Source: Rhizobium leguminosarum (GTDB lineage Bacteria; Pseudomonadota; Alphaproteobacteria; Rhizobiales; Rhizobiaceae). From it: DNA of 5,895 nucleotides. The notes under the pieces were generated by a model. The model worked only from the letters and a program-made list of their open reading frames with translations. It was not told where the DNA came from and ran no database searches. Location of the stretch: NCBI RefSeq assembly GCF_001652265.1, contig NZ_LWBS01000036.1, positions 1-5,895 of the forward strand. Reading direction: 5' to 3'. Below are positions 1 through 5,881 of this stretch, piece after piece; the first letter of the stretch is position 1; the number at the start of each line of letters is the position of its first letter. A program made the translations under genes and the position numbers.

Positions 1-53
1 TCCATACACGAATAACTTCGTGGTTACTCTCCGGATACCGAATTACTATTAAA

Positions 54-81
54 ATAATACAACGACTGTAGGTAAGGTCAA
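54..81 (-). promoter_or_regulatory. Candidate leftward sigma-70-type promoter
   Basis: On the minus strand TTGACC (81-76) is followed after 16 bases by TATTAT (59-54), a fair match to a housekeeping -35/-10 pair. Transcription would leave the window to the left, starting near position 47, and would serve a divergent gene that is not visible here. The surrounding DNA is AT-rich, so a chance match is possible. Confidence 0.35.
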
Positions 82-120
82 CTTCAAAAACTCCAACTAT
101 CCAAAATAATTACGCAAGTA

Positions 121-132
121 TACTTTAAAGTA
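121..132. repeat. Perfect 12-bp palindrome TACTTTAAAGTA
   Basis: The 12 bases read identically on both strands. The palindrome overlaps TATACT (119-124), a possible -10 box on the plus strand for the small exported protein gene at 299. No convincing -35 lies 16-18 bases upstream. It could be an operator for a dimeric repressor or a chance palindrome in AT-rich DNA. Confidence 0.3.
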
Positions 133-298
133 ACAAATGATTAATCACTTTCAACGCTTTACCACCATAGGCCTCTCATCCGCCTCTCAAGCTTCACTCA
201 ATGCAGCTAATATACGAGGGAAGTCGGGAGATCGGCGGAGCTTCAACGGGCACCGCCGGTCTTGCATCCGGAAGCGCCATATGCGAGGTGTTTGGGCT

Positions 299-619
299 AT
301 GTTGAAAAAACAAGCTGCAGCGCAGCTGAAAGGCTGGTGTCTTCGTTTGGCGATGTTCGTCGGCGGAACGACGCTTATGGCGATCGGACAAACGGCTTGC
401 ACGGTCGTTGATGACGATATCGCCGTCGTCGCGAAGAAGAATATCGTCGTGGCCGAGGCTCCGCGCGTCTCAAAGGCCTACGCCTATCCGGAAAATCACG
501 CCGAGCGCCCGGCCGGGGTAACGGCCCGCGCTGTCGCCTATCACGGCTCAGCGCCTTATATCTGCTCTCCAAGCGGCTTCGGACAGAAGTCGCGCTGCTT
601 TGCGCGTCCTTCTATCTGA
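299..619 (+). CDS. Small exported protein with a C-terminal two-cysteine motif
   Basis: This 106-residue protein probably acts outside the cytoplasm; its function is unknown. The N-terminus has basic residues (K3, K4, K11, R16), then a hydrophobic stretch at about 17-30 and Cys34 after Q-T-A. This fits a Sec signal peptide with cleavage near 33-34. The bases before Cys34 are a poor lipobox, so a lipoprotein is possible but not favoured. The mature part has an acidic patch (D38-D40), a basic and valine-rich middle, and a C-terminal segment YICSPSGFGQKSRCF with Cys89 and Cys100 ten residues apart, suggesting a disulphide. I recall similar tails on small secreted rhizobial proteins, but cannot name a family. 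The start at 299 is chosen because GAGGTG (285-290) sits 8 bases upstream; ATGs at 281 and 137 are in frame but lack a comparable site. The stop lies 15 bases from that of the convergent regulator gene. Confidence 0.7.
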   Translation: MLKKQAAAQLKGWCLRLAMFVGGTTLMAIGQTACTVVDDDIAVVAKKNIVVAEAPRVSKAYAYPENHAERPAGVTARAVAYHGSAPYICSPSGFGQKSRCFARPSI

Positions 620-634
620 AACAAAAGCATTACA

Positions 635-1417
635 TCAATTGCGCCACCGGCCGGACACGTCGTCTTCGCCGGCGGAATGCTCATTGAAGAAGCGGGATGC
701 CGCTTCCGTGCGGTTTCGGACGTTCATCTTCTTGTAGATGTTGCGGACGTGAACCTTCACGGTGTTTTCGGAAAGATGCAGCTTGTCGGCGATGATCTTG
801 TTCTGCGTCCCCTTGCAGATGAGATCCAGGATCTGAACCTCCCGGGTGGTCAGAGCGGAGATGCTGTCGCGTCTCAGCTTGAGCGCATTGTTGCGGGCCG
901 CATCGACCGATTTTGTCTGATAGAGCGAAGGTTCCAGCTGGGCGTTCTTGTTGTTGAGACGGTTGAGAAGTGCTGACGGAAAATGTTCGCCGCCCTTCAT
1001 CAGTAAATCCACAGCGGCCATGAAGACGTCGAGCCGGAGATTGAGCGGCAGGACACCATCGATGATCCTTGCCTCCACCAGCCGGCTGACGTAGGGCTCG
1101 AGCATGTCGATCGCTTCGACAACAAGCCCGATCGAGGTTTCAGGGTGGTTTTCGCGGGCGGCCTGCAGCGCCTCATGAAGCTCAGGGCCAGGTATATGAT
1201 AGAATAAAACAAGCTTCATATCGCTGGTATCTTTTTCCAGCATTGGCTTTGTGCTCGTAATGCTTGCTACTTCACAATTCGGAAATTTCTTTGCCAGTGC
1301 TTCTACCATGCACTCTGAAAACAGATCCGCCTTTGCCACTACTAGTATAGTATCTCCAGACGTACTCAACTTCCTCCCCTGGTCAGTATTCTCGATTCCA
1401 GAGCCTGTCATGAACAT
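635..1417 (-). CDS. Orphan LuxR/FixJ-type transcriptional regulator with degenerate receiver domain
   Basis: This 260-residue cytoplasmic protein is a probable DNA-binding transcription factor. Residues 189-240 form a GerE/LuxR helix-turn-helix: LTTRE (189-193), G203, the IADKL turn (209-213), and the recognition helix beginning ENTVKVH (217-223). Residues about 22-150 have the length and hydrophobic pattern of a response-regulator receiver (ILVV strand at 24-27, IPG at 75-77). The acidic pair after the first strand is replaced by A28-K29. The phospho-acceptor aspartate position is F72/Y73, and the conserved lysine position is L125 or nearby. Phosphorylation by a histidine kinase is therefore unlikely, and no kinase gene is adjacent. 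A good ribosome site (AGGGGAGG, plus-strand 1423-1430) lies 5 bases before the chosen ATG; a second ATG two codons later is less well spaced. No signature of an acyl-homoserine-lactone domain is seen. Target genes cannot be told from the window. Confidence 0.85.
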   Translation of the reverse strand: MFMTGSGIENTDQGRKLSTSGDTILVVAKADLFSECMVEALAKKFPNCEVASITSTKPMLEKDTSDMKLVLFYHIPGPELHEALQAARENHPETSIGLVVEAIDMLEPYVSRLVEARIIDGVLPLNLRLDVFMAAVDLLMKGGEHFPSALLNRLNNKNAQLEPSLYQTKSVDAARNNALKLRRDSISALTTREVQILDLICKGTQNKIIADKLHLSENTVKVHVRNIYKKMNVRNRTEAASRFFNEHSAGEDDVSGRWRN

Positions 1418-1480
1418 ATACGCCTCCCCTAGCGTTACACTTTACTCAAACGTGGAGCGATGGCGGGTATTAGATAGTAT

Positions 1481-1525
1481 GAAATGTCGGTCCCGGATGT
1501 CATCGCCTTATTTTTTAGACATTTC
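1481..1525. promoter_or_regulatory. Inverted repeat GAAATGTC/GACATTTC upstream of the LuxR-type gene
   Basis: GAAATGTC (1481-1488) and GACATTTC (1518-1525) are perfect 8-base inverted arms, 37 bases apart centre to centre (about three and a half helical turns). Between them lies the near-palindrome GATGTCATC (1496-1504), which shares ATGTC with the arms. The repeat sits 64-108 bases upstream of the regulator's ATG, where an operator for autoregulation or another factor could act. No matching second copy was noticed elsewhere in the window. Confidence 0.35.
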
Positions 1526-1600
1526 TTAATTATGTTAATACGGATTGAGAAGGAAGGAAATGGCCCAAAGTGATTAGTTTTAGCAGACGAAAAACCATAT

Positions 1601-1622
1601 AATACAAAGCTTTGGTTGTATT
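1601..1622. repeat. Inverted repeat AATACAA/TTGTATT around an internal palindrome
   Basis: AATACAA (1601-1607) and TTGTATT (1616-1622) are perfect 7-base arms with an 8-base centre. The alternative palindrome CAAAGCTTTG (1605-1614) overlaps the left arm and centre. A TATAAT hexamer (1598-1603) overlaps the left arm, so it could be a promoter-operator. The best -35 on the plus strand is poor. On the minus strand TTGAAG followed after 17 bases by TACAAC is another weak option that would point toward the LuxR-type gene. Confidence 0.25.
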
Positions 1623-1801
1623 TTCACTCGGTAGATACTTCAAGGCTATATTTGCTCTGACTATAGGACGATCAGCTTAATGTAATATTTCAGTACAGAT
1701 TGTCATACTTTTCGTCATGCAGGGTAGCCGAGGCAAGCTGACAGGGTCCTTGACTGCCAAGGCCTCACTGAGCGAGCGGGCCCGATCCAACACCGATCCA
1801 G

Positions 1802-2147
1802 ATGCGGCTTGGCGACACGCAGCTTGCCCTGCATCAACATCAGCGGACTGCAGAGACTTTCCGCCGGGTCGGCGAGATCGGGGCCTCATCTCATCCAAGC
1901 GCGTTACCTGGCATCGCTCTTGCAATCAGCAAATGGCTGGCGGAAGGGGAGGCCGTCTTTGCCGCAAATCCAGGACCTGCATTCGGACGATCCGACCGCG
2001 CTTGATTATGCCGGCGGTGCTGCCCTCAAACGGCTGCGCTCGATTGCCGAGCCCGCCGCTGGCAAGACGGATGTCGTGCCGGCGACCATGGCTTTGCTGG
2101 AACCGGGGACGGCGCTCAGCGAGCGACGCCAGCCACGTCTGCATTGA
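1802..2147 (+). pseudogene. Possible decayed coding sequence in two overlapping frames
   Basis: The DNA is GC-rich and has coding-like third-position bias, but the bias seems to move between frames. One frame (1802-2005) starts MRLGDTQLALHQHQRTAETF and stops after 67 residues. A second frame gives a reasonable protein-like stretch from about 1890 to a stop at 2145-2147, including LHSDDPTALDYAGGAALKRL. A frameshift near 1880-1900 would join them. No ribosome binding site precedes either frame, and I do not recognise the product. This could be the remnant of a displaced gene or simply GC-rich non-coding DNA. Confidence 0.25.
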
Positions 2148-2210
2148 CGACGTTTGCCATGGTGCGAAAAGGCGGTCCGGCGGTTCCGGGACGCGCAGTC
2201 GCCATGGTCT

Positions 2211-2239
2211 TTGATTTTGAGTTGCGATCGTTGTTAAAA
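2211..2239 (+). promoter_or_regulatory. Weak candidate promoter before the helicase gene
   Basis: TTGATT (2211-2216) and TTAAAA (2234-2239) are separated by 17 bases, a partial match to a -35/-10 pair. The -10 overlaps the left arm of the terminator-like hairpin. A transcript from here would start near 2246, inside the hairpin, and would escape termination with a leader of about 33 bases. Upstream transcripts would carry the full hairpin. Confidence 0.25.
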
Positions 2240-2258
2240 GAGGCGCGAGCCTTTTTTT
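2236..2258 (+). terminator. Rho-independent terminator-like hairpin 20 bases before the helicase ATG
   Basis: The left arm AAAAGAGGC (2236-2244) pairs with GCCTTTTTT (2249-2257) in a 9-bp stem with one G-T wobble, closed by a GCGA tetraloop (2245-2248, GNRA type). The right arm runs into an uninterrupted seven-T tract (2252-2258). The stem is AU-rich at its base, so its strength is moderate. It could end transcription coming from the left, or act as an attenuator in the helicase mRNA leader. Confidence 0.6.
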
Positions 2259-2278
2259 GCAATCATCAGTGAGAACTC

Positions 2279-5200
2279 ATGCAGACGAATGCAGATGGCG
2301 CCGAAAGAGAACGGCTTCTCGCCATTCTCGATTTCTGGCACAAAATCGAGTTCTTCATTCCTTACGATCTCTCCAGTCGTATTGCCTCCAGTGAAGGCCG
2401 AAGCGTTTTCTGGCTGCATGCGAAAACGCTCGATGATGACGGCGCCGCACTCAGTCGTCCAGCGATACCCGAAGAGAAGCAGATCACGGGCTTCACCCTG
2501 TTCCTCGGCGTTTTCAACAAATCGGAAATTGCCGATATCCGCAGGCACTTCGATAGCATTGCGGCCGATATCGCCGAGTATGAGGATGCCGAACGCGGCG
2601 ATCTCGATGGCGATACCTGCTTTGCCAGCCTGCAGCTCTCCCCCTTTGGACAGCCGATGTTCGAAACATTTTCCGTTTCCACGCTTCCCTTGGCCCTGGG
2701 GCGGGTGCGGAAATCCGGCCTCTCCTCACTCAGCCACGAGGCATTTGCCGACGGCAAGAGGCAGCTCTCGGAATTGCTTCAAAACTTTCGGGCACAACGG
2801 CATCTGAGATCTTCGTCCGCCGAGGATCCCGACGGTCAGCCGATCGATGCCGCCGAAATCCTGACGCTGCATGAATTGCTCTGCGATTGGGCCGGCTTTG
2901 CCTCGAAGCAAGAGAAACCCATCGCTGCTGTTGAAATACGCTACCGAGATAGGGTGGAAAAACCCGAGGTCATCTCCTTGCCGCCACCGCCGGAAAGCAA
3001 TGCGCTCGAGGCCGGCGACGAGGAGGAGGAGAGTGCGAGTGTTGAAGAAGACATCGGGATCCTGAACAGTTTCTTCATCGAGGATATCGAACGGGCGATG
3101 ACGTGCATCAAACACGGTGATATCCCCGAGCCGCTCAGGCAATATCTCACGCCGCCTGCGCAAGAGAAGCGGATCGACCTCTACTCGGAGGATGGACGCC
3201 GGGCGATCGTTCAAGCCCTGCATCCAGGAAATCTCAACCGCGGACGCTGGCTCAGCGAACCTTACCAGGCGATGAGCCTCATGCAGCAGTTCGCGATTAA
3301 TTCGGCCATCGGCGACCTTTCGGAAACGGGACTGTTCTCGGTCAACGGCCCACCAGGGACGGGAAAGACGACCCTGCTTCGCGACATGTTCGCGGATAAT
3401 ATCGTTCGGCGCGCCCGCGTCCTGGCCTCCTTGAAGACGGCGCGCGATGCCTTCGACGGCTCGCCGCGCCGAGCCATCTTCACGGACCGGAGCACCGCCT
3501 CGATATCGGCGCTGATCCCGGCTATTTCAGGATTCGAAATGGTCGTCGCCTCGTCCAACAACGCCGCCGTGGAGAATATCTCGCGCGACCTTCCCAAGCG
3601 GAGTTCGATTGGGAAGACATCTTCATTCCAATATCTGCAGACGGTCGCGCACAAGATCGCTTGCCAGAAGGACAATGGAGCTGTCGTTAAACTCTCCGAC
3701 GGCGACCGCCCATGGGGGCTGATCGCCTGTGCGCTCGGCAACGCCCGGAACCGTCGAGCCTTCAAGGAACGTTTCGCCTTCATGGAGATCGCCGAAAGGC
3801 CAAAACCTGGCTGGTCCGGCGCCGATAAGCCACAGACCATCTGGGAATGGCTAAAAGGCTATGAGGGACCAACCTTCGCCGAGGCAGCGGCGGCATTTCA
3901 TGCCGCCGACGAAGTGGTTCGCGACAAGATCGGCCTGTATGCGCGCTATGCCGATCTCTGTGATGAAATCGCCCTGGTTTCGCAGGATGCATTCTGCCGC
4001 GAGGCGCTTGAAGGAGTAAGGGCGGCCGCGACCGAACTTCAGCGCGCGCAGGACCGATGCAACATGGTCGCGGCCGAAATGCTCAATATCAGGGAAGGAT
4101 TGTCTCATCTGAAGGAGGAGGAACAGCTGCTGGAGCGCAGCGCTCCTGCATGGTGGGAGAAAGTGCTGCCGGCCCATCCTGCCCGGCAGCATCGGCAAAA
4201 TGTCGTTGCCAATGCGCGCAAGCAACTGGAACTGCGCAAGGCGCTGGCGGAATGCGAGCGTCGTCTTGCGAAAACCCATGGACCTGCGCTGAACCGAGCG
4301 TTGCGGGGACATCAACTGGCCGAGCGGGCGCTAGGATCGCAACGGGAAATCTGGTCCAGGAAGAGAGAGGAATTCGATCGCCTCGGCACGATTCTCGATC
4401 ATCCCACCGTACCCAGGCATCTCTCAGAACTCGAGGCCGACCGTTTCCAGATTGACGGTCTGTGGCATCGAGACGAGTTGGCAGGTCTGCGTTCTGCATT
4501 GCTGGAAGCGGCATTGACGCTGCATGAAGCGTGGCTGGCGGAGGTCGGTAGAAAGGGCGGAGGTTTTGGGGGAAATATCGTCGCCATCAGCAAACTGCTT
4601 TCCAACAACAGTCCCGTCAATGGCGAGCACATTGCCTTGATCTGGCAGAGCCTTTTCATGATCGTTCCGATTGTGTCGACGACGTTTGCGTCCTTCGCCC
4701 GGCAGTTCCGCGGTCTCGAAGCCGGATCGATCGGCTGGGTTTTCATCGATGAAGCCGGTCAGGCGGTGCCGCAGGCGGCGGTCGGGGCCTTGTTGCGGGC
4801 GCGCCGTGTCATGGTGATCGGCGATCCCCAGCAAATCGAGCCGGTCTTCACGCTACCCAGCGCGCTGATCACCGCCACCTCGGCTCTCTCGCCCCACACC
4901 GCCGCAGGACAATATTCGCCGAACAGGGCGTCGGTGCAGATGCTGGCGGATGCCGCCAATCGCTATGGAACGACCGTTCCGGGCGAGGAGGCGGACGGGC
5001 TCTGGATCGGCAGCCCTCTCAGGGTGCATCGGCGCTGCATCGATCCAATGTTTGGCCTTGCCAACAAGATCGCCTATCAGAACAAGATGGTCTTCGGACT
5101 GGAAGAGCGCCGGCCCGCCGGCGACGCTCCACCGTTTTATGGCGACAGCAGCTGGATCGACGTCAAAGGAAGGGTAACCGGTAAACAGACCGTTGCGGAA

Positions 5201-5659
5201 CAGACGAACTTCATCGTCGATCTCCTCACCGCCACTTATCGCCGGGACGGCGCATTGCCTGATCTCTATATCATTTCGCCGTTCAAGGAGGTCAAGAACA
5301 GTCTGAAGCAGGCTCTGGCCCATACAGCCTGGGTCGATTGGAACGGAAATACGCGCTCGCCTCCACCGAAACTGTCGAGGTGGCTGCGGGATCGGATAGG
5401 CACGGTGCATACCTTCCAGGGCAAGGAAGAAGACATCGTTTTCATGGTGCTCGGCGCCGATGCCGACCATAGCGGAGCGGCCAGTTGGGCCGCCTCGAAG
5501 CCGAACCTGTTGAACGTTGCCCTCACGCGCGCCAAGCGTCGATTTTATATCGTCGGCGATCGCAGCCTCTGGGAAGGCCTGCCTTATTTCCGGGAGACAG
5601 CGAGCGCGCTGGAGACAATTCAGGCAGCCGAATTCCTGGCCCGGAATGAATTGAACTGA
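2279..5659 (+). CDS. Large UPF1-like superfamily 1 helicase/ATPase (AAA_11/AAA_12 type)
   Basis: This 1126-residue protein should hydrolyse ATP and move on or remodel RNA or DNA; substrate unknown. Motifs in order: Q-like motif (Q336-Q337), Walker A GPPGTGKTT (357-365, K363), motif Ia VASSNNAAVENI (423-434), Walker B/motif II DEAGQA (824-829), motif III GDPQQ (848-852), motif IV region RVHRR (915-919), motif V GTVHTFQGKE (1041-1050), motif VI VALTRAKRR (1080-1088, arginine finger R1084). All catalytic residues are intact. Residues 1-330 match no domain I recognise; about 244-258 is very acidic. The roughly 390 residues between motif Ia and Walker B include probable coiled coil (about 575-620 and 636-700) around a SAPAWWEKVLP segment (621-631). 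The protein stops soon after motif VI, with no PLD or other nuclease tail as in Mokosh-type fusions. The ATG at 2279 is the first after an in-frame stop at 2270 and has only a weak ribosome site (GTGAGA). The gene stands alone. A defence role is possible but is inference. Confidence 0.88.
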   Translation: MQTNADGAERERLLAILDFWHKIEFFIPYDLSSRIASSEGRSVFWLHAKTLDDDGAALSRPAIPEEKQITGFTLFLGVFNKSEIADIRRHFDSIAADIAEYEDAERGDLDGDTCFASLQLSPFGQPMFETFSVSTLPLALGRVRKSGLSSLSHEAFADGKRQLSELLQNFRAQRHLRSSSAEDPDGQPIDAAEILTLHELLCDWAGFASKQEKPIAAVEIRYRDRVEKPEVISLPPPPESNALEAGDEEEESASVEEDIGILNSFFIEDIERAMTCIKHGDIPEPLRQYLTPPAQEKRIDLYSEDGRRAIVQALHPGNLNRGRWLSEPYQAMSLMQQFAINSAIGDLSETGLFSVNGPPGTGKTTLLRDMFADNIVRRARVLASLKTARDAFDGSPRRAIFTDRSTASISALIPAISGFEMVVASSNNAAVENISRDLPKRSSIGKTSSFQYLQTVAHKIACQKDNGAVVKLSDGDRPWGLIACALGNARNRRAFKERFAFMEIAERPKPGWSGADKPQTIWEWLKGYEGPTFAEAAAAFHAADEVVRDKIGLYARYADLCDEIALVSQDAFCREALEGVRAAATELQRAQDRCNMVAAEMLNIREGLSHLKEEEQLLERSAPAWWEKVLPAHPARQHRQNVVANARKQLELRKALAECERRLAKTHGPALNRALRGHQLAERALGSQREIWSRKREEFDRLGTILDHPTVPRHLSELEADRFQIDGLWHRDELAGLRSALLEAALTLHEAWLAEVGRKGGGFGGNIVAISKLLSNNSPVNGEHIALIWQSLFMIVPIVSTTFASFARQFRGLEAGSIGWVFIDEAGQAVPQAAVGALLRARRVMVIGDPQQIEPVFTLPSALITATSALSPHTAAGQYSPNRASVQMLADAANRYGTTVPGEEADGLWIGSPLRVHRRCIDPMFGLANKIAYQNKMVFGLEERRPAGDAPPFYGDSSWIDVKGRVTGKQTVAEQTNFIVDLLTATYRRDGALPDLYIISPFKEVKNSLKQALAHTAWVDWNGNTRSPPPKLSRWLRDRIGTVHTFQGKEEDIVFMVLGADADHSGAASWAASKPNLLNVALTRAKRRFYIVGDRSLWEGLPYFRETASALETIQAAEFLARNELN

Positions 5660-5720
5660 AGCATCGGATCCAATTGCTGCCCGGCGGATGCCTGCCTCGA
5701 CCCACCGGTAAGCAAAAACG

Positions 5721-5748
5721 CAAAAGGCCCGCACGAGGCGGGCTTTTG
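5721..5748. terminator. Bidirectional terminator between helicase gene and tRNA-fMet
   Basis: GCCCGC (5727-5732) and GCGGGC (5738-5743) form a 6-bp GC stem with an ACGAG loop. AAAA (5722-5725) and TTTT (5744-5747) extend it past one bulged G (5726). On the plus strand the stem is followed by TTTTG. On the minus strand it is followed by CTTTTGCGTTTTT. It can therefore end the helicase transcript, 61 bases after its stop, and the tRNA transcript coming from the right, for which the T-rich tail is better. Confidence 0.85.
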
Positions 5749-5770
5749 AGTATGTGTATTTAGGAAGGTT

Positions 5771-5847
<77 letters not shown>

Positions 5848-5856
5848 TTATCCAGG

Positions 5857-5881
5857 CGACGCTTGCGTCGTCCGTATTATA
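5857..5881 (-). promoter_or_regulatory. tRNA-fMet -10 box and leader hairpin
   Basis: On the minus strand a perfect TATAAT (5881-5876) lies 28 bases before the mature tRNA 5' end. A -35 at the usual spacing would fall at about 5899-5904, just outside the window. The leader contains CGACGC-AA-GCGTCG (5870-5857), a 6-bp hairpin that would lie at the very 5' end of the transcript (start near 5869). The sequence after the -10 box is GC-rich, as is common for stable-RNA promoters under stringent control; that regulation is inferred. Confidence 0.6.

Larger units (their letters stand above)
1..298. other. AT-rich intergenic/5' region without a supported gene
   Basis: The first 140 bases are AT-rich and contain a 6-bp inverted repeat (CACGAA at 7-12, TTCGTG at 17-22), a possible leftward promoter and a 12-bp palindrome at 121-132. 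From about 170 to 298 the GC content rises. An open frame runs from an ATG at 137 into the downstream gene, but that ATG has no good ribosome binding site and its first 54 residues look non-proteinaceous (rich in Arg and Ser). I read this stretch as the leader of the gene starting at 299. Confidence 0.5.
1418..2278. other. 861-base intergenic region: AT-rich regulatory half, GC-rich debris-like half
   Basis: Bases 1418-1700 are AT-rich and contain the leader of the LuxR-type gene, two inverted repeats and a five-codon open frame (1560-1577) behind an AGGAAGGA sequence. Around 1700 the composition switches to GC-rich DNA resembling the coding regions, but no frame is open with sensible protein sequence and a ribosome binding site. 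The region ends in a terminator-like hairpin just before the helicase gene. I found no tRNA-like or CRISPR-like structure here. Confidence 0.6.

Noticed and set aside
13..22. ATAACTTCGT, identical to ten bases of loxP
   Set aside because: There is no second arm or spacer of a recombinase site; it is the right arm of a short inverted repeat and likely coincidence.
137..298. 54-residue N-terminal extension of the exported protein
   Set aside because: The ATG at 137 lacks a ribosome site, the extension is Arg/Ser-rich, and it would bury the signal peptide that begins properly at 299.
644..675. CCACCGG/CCGGCGG hairpin at the end of the regulator gene
   Set aside because: It has a long loop, lies within the coding sequence and is not followed by a T tract, so it is not a convincing terminator.
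1526..1538. TTAA-N5-TTAA resembling a CtrA site
   Set aside because: The CtrA consensus needs seven bases between the TTAA halves; here there are five, in AT-rich DNA.
1560..1577. Five-codon open frame (MAQSD) behind AGGAAGGA
   Set aside because: The ribosome-site match is good, but so short a frame is expected by chance and it has no attenuator-like structure directly after it.
1717..2214. 165-codon plus-strand open frame in the intergenic region
   Set aside because: Its translation is rich in Arg, Ser and Cys with no domain pattern, and no ribosome binding site precedes it. Other frames in the same block look more protein-like.
4853..5734. 293-codon open frame on the minus strand opposite the helicase 3' half
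   Set aside because: The helicase frame on the other strand carries motifs III to VI through here. The antisense frame has no recognisable domain and is explained by GC-rich codon bias. The same applies to the antisense frames at 3262-3840 and 3851-4315.
5848..5856. TTATCCAGG resembling a DnaA box
   Set aside because: It differs from the consensus at the last two informative bases, has no neighbouring copies, and lies in the tRNA leader.
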